A stretch of DNA of 64,000 nucleotides from contig NC_080042.1 in the NCBI RefSeq assembly GCF_012489685.1, forward strand, positions 58,199,069 to 58,263,068, in the 5' to 3' direction. Numbering within the stretch: the stretch's first letter is position 1; each line of letters opens with the position of its first letter. Source of the stretch: Lotus japonicus. Lineage: Eukaryota; Streptophyta; Magnoliopsida; Fabales; Fabaceae. Below the pieces are notes generated by a model. The model saw nothing but the letters and a program-made list of their open reading frames with translations. It did not search any database and was not told the DNA's origin. Below are positions 45,132 through 55,200 of this stretch, in pieces. The position numbers and the translations under genes are program-made.

Positions 45132-47981
45132 ATGGTGAGACAAACCAGAAGATCTACTGCAGATGCACCTCAGTTCCCTCACATGGTAGTCGGGTTGGCA
45201 ACGGGTCAACGGGGCTCTGAGAACCCAGCACAAGAACAAGCTCAAGCTCAAGAGGAGATTGTTCCTATTGCAGAACGGGGCTGTGCCGTTCACTGTGTAT
45301 TTCCTCCTGAGGAACTCCAAGTCCTTGCAGAATGGAGATTCAACCTCGACAACTTGGCTGCAAATGGGTTTGATCTCCGTCCTGAAGTCCAAGCTCAAGG
45401 TTGGGGAAACTACTTCAATCGACTTCGAGGACCGGTGTATGAGAAGCTGGTAAAGGAATTCTGGAAGCACGCTGATTGTGATGACACTCAGGTGGTCTCT
45501 TACATACTGGGTAGGAAGATCATCATCACGGAGAAGTCATTCGTGAATCTGCTAGGTGCAGAAACTGCTCATGGGTATCGGTTCTCACTGACGGAATCGA
45601 AGCTGAAACCCAGGACCAAGGACATCATCAACAAGGCCCTGTACACCACCTTCAAACCGGGCAAGACGAGCTACAAAGTGATGGACCTTCAACCCAAACT
45701 CAGGGTCTGGCACAAGATCCTGCTCAATTGCATCAATCAACGACCAAAGGGCAGTTCTCCAGACTACATCAACTTCAATCAGAAGGCGATGCTGTTCTTC
45801 ATTCAAGACAAGGAGAAGATCTGCCTTCCCTACTTCCTGTTCTCCTATTTGAAGGAATGCATCCGGAAGTCTCGCACCACCTCCTCCATCAAGTCAGCCA
45901 TCAAATATATCCCTTTTGGGAGGCTGATCTCAGACTTTCTCATTGAAAGCAACTTGGTGCAAGATTTGATCAATGCTGGTTGCACAGAGGATTTGAGCAC
46001 AATTGTTAGCGATGTCTTCACTGCCAACTCTCTGAAGAAGATGGGTTTGGTCCAGAAGAAGATTGCTCCTGCTCATGAGGACACATCTTCTGAGATCAGA
46101 GGAAGAAGAATGCCTCTGAATGACTACCCTCTGTGGACTCAAGCAGACCATCCTGAAGCCATCAGATGCTATGTTGAAGACCTCAGGGCTCAAGGATTCG
46201 AGATTGACCTTGATGATTTCGTCAGCAGACTTCCACCAGCTCCAGAGTTTCCTTCTCCTCCCAAGAAGAAAACCAAGAGGAAGATGGTTCTGGACGAATC
46301 CTCAGAGGAATCTGATGTCCCTCTGGTCAAGAAGGCGAAGAGCAAGCCTGCTGATGATGATGGTGATGATAGTGAGGATGGTCCTCCAAAGAAGAAGCAG
46401 AAGAAAGTCAGAATTGTGGTGAAGCCTACTCGGGTGGAACCAGCTGCTGCAGAGGTCAGAAGGACTGAACCTCCTGCCAGAGTGACTCGATCATCAGCAC
46501 ATACAAGTAAGCCTGCACTTACCTCTGATGATGATTTGAATTTATTTGATGCACTCCCAATTTCTGCCTTACTCCAACACTCTTCAAATCCCCTCACTCC
46601 TATTCATGAATCCCAGCCAGCCGCACAAACCACCTCTCCACCACATTCCCCAAGATCTTCATTCTTTCAACCTTCTCCTACTGAAGCACCACTCTGGAAT
46701 TTGCTTCAGAACCAACCCTCTAGGTCAGAAGATCCAACCTCTCTCCTTACCATTCCATACGACCCATTAACTTCTGAACCCATCATCCCCAACCAACCAG
46801 AACCCAAACCAACAGAACCACAACCCAGAACGTCTGATCACTCTGCTCCCAGAGCATCAGCACGTCCTGCTGTCAGAACCACGGATACAGACTCTTCATC
46901 AGCCTTCACACCTGTATCCTTCCCCATCAATGTCTTTGACTCTCCTCCCTCCAATACCTCTGAATCACTTAGAAAATTCATGGAGGTTAGGAAAGAGAAG
47001 GTATCTGCCTTGGAAGAATATTACCTTACCTGTCCAAGCCCTAGGCAATATCCTGGCCCTAGACCTGAACGTCTAGTTGACCCAGATGAACCTATCTTGG
47101 CCAATCCTATCCAAGAGGCAGACCCCTTAGTCCAACAGGCTCACCCTGTCCCTGACCAACAAGAGCCAATTCAACCAGACCCTGAACCTGAACAATCAGT
47201 ATCTAACCAATCCTCGGTTAGATCACCTCACCCTCTGGTTGAAACTTCAGACCCTCACCGTGGAACCTCTGAACCCAATGCTCCCATAATTAACATTGGT
47301 TCTCCACAAGGTGCCTCTGAAGCTCATAGAAGCAATCACCCAGCCTCTCCTGCACCCAACCTCTCCATCATTCCCTATACTCACCTTCAACCCACATCTC
47401 TCTCTGAGTGCATCAATATTTTCAATCATGAAGCCTCCTTGAGGCTCCGCAATGTGCACGGTCAGACTGACCTCAGTGAGAATGCTGAAAATGTGGCTGA
47501 TGAGTGGAACAATTTGAGCACTTGGCTGGTGGCTCAGTTTCCCGTTATGCTGCAGCTCCTGCATGCAGAGGGAAGTCAGAGCATTGAGGCTGCAAAGCAA
47601 AGGTTTGCTAGGAGGGTGGCTCTTCATGAACTCGAACAGAGAACCAAGCTTCTTGAAGCCATTGAAGAAGCCAAGAGACAGAAAGAACAAGAAGAAGAAG
47701 CTGCCCGTCAAGCAGCAGCTCAGGCTGAACAAGCCAGACTTGAGGCAGAACGTCTTGAAGCTGAAGCTGAGGCAGAGCGACTTGCACCAGTTCTGTTTAC
47801 TCCTGCTGCTTCTGCTTCCATTCCAGAACCTCAAGCTGCTCAGAACGTTCCTTCCAGCTCTACTCCGACAAGCTCATCCAGACTCGACATCATGGAACAA
47901 CGTCTTGACACTCATGAATCCATGCTGATTGAGATGAAGCACATGATGATGGAACTTCTGCGCCGTACTGACAAATCTTAG
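45132..47981 (+). CDS. SIRE downstream ORF (env-like ORF), 949 codons, intact
   Basis: Chosen start is ATG 45132 (MVRQTRRSTADAPQ), which has the better context; the frame is open further upstream. Residues about 50-330 form a globular part (LGRKIIITEKSFVNLLGAE, WHKILLNCINQR, FLFSYLKECIRK) resembling the putative plant transposon protein domain seen in other retrotransposon ORFs. Basic clusters KKKTKRK and KKKQKK near 380-430 look like nuclear localisation signals. A long Pro/Ser/Glu-rich region follows. Residues about 830-910 form a Glu/Ala-rich coiled coil (EEAKRQKEQEEEAARQA). I see no signal peptide or clear transmembrane segment, so the traditional env-like label is doubtful; a structural or nuclear role fits equally well. 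The function is unknown. Confidence 0.85.
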   Translation: MVRQTRRSTADAPQFPHMVVGLATGQRGSENPAQEQAQAQEEIVPIAERGCAVHCVFPPEELQVLAEWRFNLDNLAANGFDLRPEVQAQGWGNYFNRLRGPVYEKLVKEFWKHADCDDTQVVSYILGRKIIITEKSFVNLLGAETAHGYRFSLTESKLKPRTKDIINKALYTTFKPGKTSYKVMDLQPKLRVWHKILLNCINQRPKGSSPDYINFNQKAMLFFIQDKEKICLPYFLFSYLKECIRKSRTTSSIKSAIKYIPFGRLISDFLIESNLVQDLINAGCTEDLSTIVSDVFTANSLKKMGLVQKKIAPAHEDTSSEIRGRRMPLNDYPLWTQADHPEAIRCYVEDLRAQGFEIDLDDFVSRLPPAPEFPSPPKKKTKRKMVLDESSEESDVPLVKKAKSKPADDDGDDSEDGPPKKKQKKVRIVVKPTRVEPAAAEVRRTEPPARVTRSSAHTSKPALTSDDDLNLFDALPISALLQHSSNPLTPIHESQPAAQTTSPPHSPRSSFFQPSPTEAPLWNLLQNQPSRSEDPTSLLTIPYDPLTSEPIIPNQPEPKPTEPQPRTSDHSAPRASARPAVRTTDTDSSSAFTPVSFPINVFDSPPSNTSESLRKFMEVRKEKVSALEEYYLTCPSPRQYPGPRPERLVDPDEPILANPIQEADPLVQQAHPVPDQQEPIQPDPEPEQSVSNQSSVRSPHPLVETSDPHRGTSEPNAPIINIGSPQGASEAHRSNHPASPAPNLSIIPYTHLQPTSLSECINIFNHEASLRLRNVHGQTDLSENAENVADEWNNLSTWLVAQFPVMLQLLHAEGSQSIEAAKQRFARRVALHELEQRTKLLEAIEEAKRQKEQEEEAARQAAAQAEQARLEAERLEAEAEAERLAPVLFTPAASASIPEPQAAQNVPSSSTPTSSSRLDIMEQRLDTHESMLIEMKHMMMELLRRTDKS

Positions 47982-48194
47982 TTTTTAGGATCTCTTCTTT
48001 TTCTTCCTTTTCCTTTTTATTTAACGTTGTTTTATTTAAACTCTGCTTATTTACTTACTTTAATTTGTTCATTTGTGATTCTATATGCATATATCTATAT
48101 ATATTTGTGGCACATATGTTTGCAAAACCTGTTTTATTCATAATTGTTCTATGTTTACATCATAATTCTTTCCATCATACATTATTCCCTATAT

Positions 48195-48587
48195 CTAGAA
48201 TGGAGGATCCTTCCTCATTCTTCTGCATTCTTGGCGCTGCTCCACTCTTTCCTTCTCCAGACGATCCAATGCATACTCTATGTTGCCAAGTTTGATGCTC
48301 AGATCATCTTTTTCTAGACTATCTTCTGTCGTCTTGAGTCTCTTTTCCACAGTCTCCTTCTCTTCCAGCAGATTCAGCTCCCGCTGGCAAAGCTCCTGAA
48401 TCTCTTCCACGAAGCAGAGGAACTCCTTCAGATCTTTCTCCATCTCTGGACCAAGATCTTCTTCAAGCAGTGTCTTCGTCAGCTCTTGTATGGTCTTTGT
48501 ACCATCGGGATGCCTCATATTGAGGAACATATCTTCCTCAAACGCCTTCCTTCTGAGCTCTTCTAATGCCATTCTGTATGATGCCAT
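48195..48587 (-). CDS. Small antisense coiled-coil ORF of the SIRE element (130 codons)
   Basis: ATG 48587 (MASYRMALEELRRKAFEEDM) to the stop at 48195. It is highly charged and predicted helical: MEKDLKEFLCFVEEIQEL, REL.LLEEKETVEKR, LEKERVEQRQECRRM, ending DPPF. TATAAAAA lies 50-57 bp upstream on the same strand. It lies antisense between the sense ORF and the 3' LTR, the same position as the antisense ORF in Tat elements. Shared with that protein are MAS.R at the start, AF[DE][QE]D[LM]F near residue 15-21, ELT..L near 35, L.EFL near 55 and RRM...PPF at the end. Not a family I can name. Confidence 0.7.
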   Translation of the reverse strand: MASYRMALEELRRKAFEEDMFLNMRHPDGTKTIQELTKTLLEEDLGPEMEKDLKEFLCFVEEIQELCQRELNLLEEKETVEKRLKTTEDSLEKDDLSIKLGNIEYALDRLEKERVEQRQECRRMRKDPPF

Positions 48588-48636
48588 TTTTTTCTGAATA
48601 TTATTCGAGGTGTGAAGCTTACCTTTCTCTCCAACG

Positions 48637-48644
48637 TTTTTATA
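48637..48644 (-). promoter_or_regulatory. TATA box of the SIRE antisense ORF
   Basis: CCTATAAAAACGTTG on the minus strand, about 57 bp upstream of ATG 48587, followed by a purine-rich leader. Confidence 0.55.
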
Positions 48645-49387
48645 GGCTTCACTTTCTCTCTGAAAGTTAATGCTCTTACAGTTTCTCGAGGTTAAGTACT
48701 TGGTAACTGACCCTTATATTTCCTCACTTGACCGGTGGTAAACGTTCATCCCTTGCATTAACTCTTCTATTTATTATCGCCTCACTCTGATTCTTACATC
48801 GTCTTCATTTTCTTTCAACTTAGACCTTCTCTAAGGGGGAAGTACCTTGTACTTCAAGCTAAGTTTTTCACACCCCAAGCTTTTTGCTTATGACAAAAAG
48901 GGGGAGTAAACCCAGTTTTTGATGTGTAAGATGTGTTAGTGTGACTTATTTTTCTTTTGGAGATTTTAAGAGTTCCACCTTCATGACCATAGATGTGTCA
49001 CTGGGCAAATACAAGGAATACATTTCACTTCTTCTGAAGTGATTCTAAGTTGACTCTGATACCCAAGACTCTGATACCTTGTCCATGACTCTGATCACTT
49101 ATGCGCTCTGATTATTCGTTTTTCATCTATGTCATAAGCTTTTCACTCTGAACTCTTATATGATTTAGCTCAGAATCTAGACTTTACTAACGTTTTCATC
49201 AAGTATTAGATTCAGGGGGAGCTAAGCTCAGAATCAAGCAGTGACTTGAATTCAGAATGAGCAAGATAAACTATTCACATCAGGATAAGTCTTATTTTAT
49301 ATCTCTAAACTCTGAGTGAATTCAGTTTAATGTTTAAGAATTGTTCATCAAAAATCTTAGTTTTGTCATCATCAAAAAGGGGGAGAT
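48645..49387 (+). other. SIRE 3' untranslated region and polypurine tract
   Basis: Non-coding, with many CTCTGA/TCAGAA motifs and three AGGGGGAG-type tracts (near 48835, 48900 and 49213). The last (AAAAAGGGGGAGAT) abuts the LTR and is the polypurine tract for plus-strand priming. Confidence 0.75.
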
Positions 49388-50604
49388 TGTAAGATCAAGT
49401 TTTGATCTAGTAGTACAACTCTATGTTTTGATGATTACAAGTTAACCTTTTGATATGAACAATTGTGGTACTCTAACGTGTTTTTCTGAGTGTGCTATTT
49501 ACAGGCTCTGACCCTGACTCAATTTCACACAAATCAGAAGCACTGTGTATAAAGGGTAACCCAAGCAACGCTTTCGCATTCACCATGTTCAGTATGAACA
49601 GTGGAAAAGCTTCAGAAGATCTGAAGCTATACAAACTCTGATGAGGACTCAGTCGCTAGAAGCTCTGATGATCCAGAAGTTCTGACAACCAAGAAACACT
49701 GAAGGTTCAGATGTTCCGATGGTGTAGAAGACTCTGAAGATCCAGAAGCTGAATAGTGGAAACTCTGAAGTCCAGAAGCAAGAAACTCTGAAGGCCATGT
49801 TCTTCCCTCTGAGTTCAGAATCAGAAGATACAATGGTCAGAGGATCTGTGCTATCCCTCTGACTCTGATCAACCGGCTTCACAAGTTCCAATACGAAGCA
49901 TTCCTCTGATCAGAAGTCTCCTAGGTTAAAAGGTCAAGTCGCTATCCAAGTACAAAAGCAAGTGTACCTTCCTGACGACCTACCTAACGTTCTCAGCCAC
50001 AGCAGAAGCTGGATTTTCCAGAACTGCCCTCCAACGGTAGCATTTCCATGCAACGCTCAACCCTAATCCTTGGAGTATATATAGAGGCTGAAGATTGAAA
50101 GAAGCGGCGAACAAGAAGAAGAAAAAAAAATATACAAGAAGCAATACACACGCGCAAGATATATTCTAAGCTTTCTTTCATCTTGTAATTTATTTTAGTT
50201 TACACTCAGCTTATTCAGAAGCAAACCCTTGTAAACACCAACCTCAAACAGTTGTTTGATTTTCCTTTAGGAGATCAAGGTTGATCGGATCCTAGAGAAG
50301 ACTAAGAGAGTGAATCTTAGTGTGAGCTAAGTCAGTGTAATTGTTAGTCACTTGTAGGTTTCAAGTGCAGTTGTAACTCTTACCTGATTAGTGGATTGCC
50401 TTCATTCTAAGAAGGAAGAAATCACCTTAACGGGTGGACTGGAGTAGCTTGAGTGATTTATCAAGTGAACCAGGATAAAATTCTTGTGTGCTTTTCTATC
50501 TCTATCTTTTGCACTTAGTTCTCGAAAAGATTTGTTAAAATCTTTAAGGTGGTAGTTTTTGTACTGAAAACGTTATTCAAACCCCCCCTTTCTACCGTTT
50601 TTCA
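49388..50604 (+). repeat. 3' LTR of the SIRE element
   Basis: Starts TGTAAGATCAAGTTTTGATC after the polypurine tract and ends CCCCCCTTTCTACCGTTTTTCA. TATATATA is at 50076-50083. The 5' 400 bp are dense in CTCTGA and TCAGAAG motifs. The partner LTR is lost in the gap. Confidence 0.88.
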
Positions 50605-51098
50605 TACCTTCATTGCTTATCTTCCTGCTTGGTCAAAAGCTTGATTCTCACCAGGCTGCCGCTTTGGCCAACCTTCAATCATTTTTGACGGATGCCTTAG
50701 CCACTTTCCATCAAGCCAAGGATGTGGGCCAAGCTGTTAGCCTCAAGGAAGCCAAAGTCTCTTCTGGTAAAGCTCAGATTGTGGCGATGAAAGAGGACTT
50801 CAAGAAGTTCACTGCTAGGAAGGTTTTAATCGCAGATGAAATTTCTGATGTCGACACTAAACTTGAGGAGCTGCGTCGAGAGATTGCCAAGTTGGAGAAG
50901 AAACGAGCTGATTTGGTCGAGGAAGGCCCTGCTGTGAAGACTCAGCTAGATGCACTCACTAAGGAATCCAAGGCTCTGATCATCTCGACGAAGGAGGTTA
51001 TCAAGGATTTGGAAGTTGATCAGGCTGTCAAGAGGGATCTCGAAGCCAAGATTGCCACCTTTGCTGACCGCTTGAGTTCTTTCAAGTCTCAACTCTAG
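50605..51098 (+). pseudogene. Tat copy 2 antisense ORF 2, C-terminal fragment
   Basis: An open frame of 161 codons whose first codons are SIRE LTR or junction sequence. The genuine part, from about 50620, is a long coiled coil: AALANLQSFLTDALATFHQA, DVDTKLEELRREIAKLEKKR, FADRLSSFKSQL. The N-terminus is severed by the SIRE insertion. Plant-mobile-domain proteins with coiled-coil tails occur in Tat-type elements, but the domain that would show this is missing here. Confidence 0.6.
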
Positions 51099-51528
51099 GA
51101 TTTCTCTTTTCATTTGTCAGTTTGTAATGATGACATTATTTTGATCATGGCTTTTGATGCCAAATTTCATGTACTTATTTCGACAATGTTTTTGGCACTT
51201 GACTTTTGGGCTATATAATCTAACCTTTAATCTGCCAAACCTCTTCGTTTTCCTGCAACACATTTATGCTTTTACTCCTCAACGGCTGCCTATTATTGTT
51301 GCACCGTTCAAACTTCAACGCATTATTTATACCGTCGTCGTTTGATTTCTGGGAAATAGGCCAATTTATTGCAGTCTTTTACCACGTTTTCTTGATTCAG
51401 TGAAAGTCTTTGTCCATTAAAGGCCAAAGTTATTTACGATGGTAGTGGTAATCTACGTGGCCTGTAACCATAAGATGAAGAGTTGGCAACTGATCGTCAT
51501 TAATTAATGTAATCCTTTGTTGTTATCC
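51099..51528 (+). other. Spacer between the two antisense ORFs of Tat copy 2
   Basis: Non-coding. It should hold the 3' end of antisense ORF 2 and the promoter of antisense ORF 1. The only motif I can point to is the TATA box that follows. Confidence 0.45.
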
Positions 51529-51536
51529 TATAAATA
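51529..51536 (+). promoter_or_regulatory. TATA box of the Tat antisense ORF
   Basis: CCTATAAATAGAGCGTT on the plus strand, antisense to the retrotransposon, 114 bp upstream of ATG 51643 and followed by a pyrimidine-rich leader (CTTCTTCAAACTCCTCC). It resembles the CCTATAAAAACGTT of the SIRE antisense ORF. Confidence 0.6.
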
Positions 51537-51642
51537 GAGCGTTCTTTGTTAATACTCTTCAGTAACTTCTTCAAACTCCTCCTTACTTCTTTTCAGTAAC
51601 TTCTCCAGAATTTCCTTCCCGTTTCCACATACTCCTTTAACT

Positions 51643-52128
51643 ATGGCCAGCCGTCGTCTTCTTAATCAAATCCGGAGTTTGGCCTTTGATCAGGATTTGT
51701 TTTGGGAGCTACATTCTTCTATCTCCTAGGCTGAAGAGCTTACTGGGCTCATCAACCAACTTCTGCAGCGGAATATCATTGCTTCCGTGAAAACTCGTCT
51801 CCTGGAGTTCCTGGAACTCCTGAATGAAGCAGTGCCTCTGTATGAAGAACAACGGGAATTTCCTGCTCGAGTGTTCTTTGCTGAACACCAAATTAATGAG
51901 AAGATGGAGGAGTTTGACGAGTTGAGGGCTGCTCTGAATCAAGTGGACCCTGAGGAGAGTGTGGGAGCTCTGAAAGTCTTGGTTGACAAGCTTTCCACTA
52001 CCGCCCGCGAGGAGCTGGATCTTCGACAGGAAAAATCGCGACTGGAAGCCCAGCAAGAAGATGTACTGAGGCGCATGGAGCCTCTAAGGGCTAAATATAA
52101 TAGTTATAGGGCCAACCCTCCTTTTTAG
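51643..52128 (+). pseudogene. Small antisense coiled-coil ORF of Tat copy 2 (161 codons, one nonsense)
   Basis: ATG 51643 (MASRRLLNQIRSLAFDQDLF) to TAG 52126-52128, with an in-frame TAG at 51727-51729 (codon 29). It is charged and helix-rich: EKMEEFDELRAALNQV, REELDLRQEKSRLEAQQEDV, LRRMEPLRAKY, ending RANPPF. The same C-terminal text is in copy 1 (42708-42867), so the ORF belongs to the element. Antisense ORFs before the 3' LTR are known in Tat-lineage elements. It converges on the pol stop at 52206 with 77 bp between. Similarity to the SIRE antisense ORF is described there. Function unknown. Confidence 0.75.
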
Positions 52129-52205
52129 AATTTTTTGCCATATTTGTAATGTTTCATTTTTAATTAATAAAACATTCGATTTTGGCAATCTTTTCCTCAT
52201 TTTCC

Positions 52206-55200
52206 TTATTCGATGTTTACTTCATGCAACATTGGCTTATACACTTTTAAGTACTTGCCATTTATTGTCATTTGTCGAGTTTTACCCCCTAACTCTTTAA
52301 TCGAATAAGCGTTACCGGGGAGCACTGTCTCGATTTTGAAAGGGCCTTCCCAGTTTGGAGCCCATTTTCCATAACGTTTGTCTTTTTTATCAACCGGCAA
52401 AATAACCTTCCACACGTAATCGCCAGGCATAAAAGATTTAACTCTAACCTTTTTATTGTAAGCTCTAGCAATGCGGTCCTTTTGCCTGGTAAGGATATCC
52501 AACGCCAATAATCTTTCTTCGTCGAGATTGACTAACTCATCAAGCATCATATTCCAATAGTCTTCGCTTGGAATTTCCTCTTGCCTTTGGATTCTACATG
52601 ACTGCAAATACACTTCTGCTGGCAGCACTGCTTCTTGGCCATACGCTAGTCGAAATGGTGTTGCCCCGGTAGCTTCCTTAGGTGAATTCCTGTACGCCCA
52701 AAGCACTTGGCCCAAAGTTTGATGCCAGCTTTTAGGTTTTCGACCAACGTGTTTCTTAATCAAGGAGATTAATGTTTTGTTGGCCGCTTCTACCTGGCCA
52801 TTCGCCTGAGCATAATAAGGAGTCGAGGTTAGGAGTTTTATACCCCAAGATTCCGCGAATGATGCCACTTTTTGACCTACAAATACTGTGCCTTGGTCTG
52901 TAGTGAGTGATTCATGTAACCCGAAACGGTATACTATGTGATTCTGAATGAAATCGATCACTGTGTCTTGGGTAACGTTTTGTAGAGGAATCGCCTCTAC
53001 CCACTTGGTAAAGTAGTCTATGTCCACTATTATATACCTATGATTCCTAGAAGAAGATGGGTTAATCTCGCCGATTAGGTCTAAAGCCCACCCCCTGAAT
53101 GGTCATGGTTTAATGATCGAATGCAGTTCACTTGCTGGCACATGTTGTATCCCTGCATGTCTCTGGAAATCTTGGCATCCCTTTGCATACTTCATGCAAT
53201 CCTTCATGATAGTAGGCCAATACATCCCTTGTCGAAATAAGATCCACTTCATCTTGATTCCTGCCTGATGGGAACCACATAACCCATCGTGAACAGCCGA
53301 GATTGCTATGAACGCTTCATCTTCGCTTAAACACTTCAGTAGTGTTCCGTCGACATTCTTCTTGAATAGCTCGTTTCCCATGACGACATAGTTCATCGCC
53401 CTGTACTTTGTTTTTCTATCAGTGGTGCCCACAGGATTTTGCAAATAATCGACAATTGGCTTTCTCCAATCATTAGGTACCACATTGTTAATGACCAAAA
53501 TGTCGAGATCAGAGGGGTTTAATTTTTCTTTGACTTCAATGAGTTCTTTCAGCCTAAATTTATCAACCATGTACCCTGACGCGATCTGTGCCAATTCATT
53601 GGCCTCTTGATTGTCTATTCTGGGAACGTGGCCTATTCCGGCCTCGTCGAATTTAGCCAACAAATTACTCGCTTTCACGTAATATCTAGCTAAATTCTCA
53701 CTAACGCATTTGTATTCCTTGGTAAGTTGCTTTATCACCAACTCAGAATCTCCTTTTATGACAACATTCTTTGCCCCAAGGGCTATCAAGATCTCGAGGC
53801 CTGATATCAACGCCTCATACTCAGCCTCATTATTCGAGCAATTACTCTTAATCCTAAATTTGAATTTAGTGGGGATGCCCCCTGGGGACACTATGAACAT
53901 TCCGATTCTAGTTCCATTTTTATGGCTGGAACCGTCGAAAAATAGCTTCCAAGGTTGGATGCCCACATAAGTTACGATTTCTTTAGGAAAAGTGTGATCC
54001 GCCAAGAAATCGGCAACTGATTGCCCCTTGATTGCTTTTAATGGGGCATAAGTTAGTGAATATTCGGTTACGGCCAAAGCCCATTTACCAATTTGACTGT
54101 GCAAGATAGGTTTGGATAACATGTGCTTTATTATATCATAATGAGAAAAAACCATTACATCAATTGGCTTTATATAATATTTCAGCTTTACACAGGAGAA
54201 GTACAAGCATAAGTTCAATTTCTCGATCATAGTGTATCGAGTTTCTGCGCCATTCAACACTCTACTTCAGTAAAATATGGCCCTTTCGTTGCCCTCTTCA
54301 TCTTCTTGAGCCAGCATGCTTCCAATGGTTTCATCTGTGGCAGAGATATACAGCTTCATTGGCCTCCCTCTTACAGGTGGTACCATCACAGGTGGGTTGG
54401 ATAAGTACTCTTTGAGTTCATTAAATGCTTTTTGATGCTCTGCTTCCCAGCGGAACACATCTTCTTTCTTAAGTCGAAGAAGTGAGGAAAATGATTTGGT
54501 CTTCTCGCTGAGGTTGGTAATGAATCTCCTCAGGAAGCTAATCTTTCCCAATAACGACTGCAGTTGTTTCTTGCTGGTTGGTGGACTGGTGTCGAGAATG
54601 GCTTTAGCTTTGTTTTTGTTGATCTCGATGCCCTTTTTATGCACCACAAAACCCAAAAAATCACCTGCAATAACACCAAAGGCACATTTAAGAGGGTTCA
54701 TCTTTAAGCCATATTTTCTCATCCTCTCAAAGGACTTCCTTAGATGCAATAAATGGTCATCCCTTTGGTAAGTCGCGCCAGCGTTTTTCAACCCAAATGG
54801 CATGACCACCCACTCATATGTCCCCAAGGCACCAGGACATCGAAAAGCTGTCTTCGACACATCCTCTTCTGCTATGAAGATTTGGTTGTAGCCTGAATAA
54901 CCATCCAACAAGCTTAAGTATTCGTGACCAGCAGCTGAATCCACCATCATCTCAGCAATGGGCATGTGATATTCATCTTTTGGAGTGGCAGCATTAAGAT
55001 CTCGAAAGTCAATGCAAACTCTCATTTTTCCATTCTTCTTGATCACCGGGACCACGTTGGCTAACCAATCCACATATCGAGCCGTTCTGATGAATTTGCA
55101 CTTAAGGAGCCTTTCGATTTCTTCCTTGATTTTTACCAACACATCTGGATGGAACCTCCTGGGTAATTGCTTGACTGGTTTCTTGTCTTCCTTGATGGGT

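Larger units (their letters stand above)
42970..50604 (+). mobile_element. SIRE-type Ty1/Copia retrotransposon, 3' part
   Basis: Present are the end of integrase with RT and RNase H (42970-44688), a long downstream ORF (45132-47981), a small antisense ORF (48587-48195), a polypurine tract (AAAAAGGGGGAGAT, 49374-49387) and a 1,217-bp 3' LTR (49388-50604). This order is that of the SIRE lineage, which carries an env-like ORF after pol. It inserted in the antisense ORF region of Tat copy 2. The 5' half is lost in the gap. Confidence 0.92.

Noticed and set aside
45132..47981. A true envelope glycoprotein
   Set aside because: No signal peptide, fusion-like segment or membrane anchor is visible; the label is positional only.
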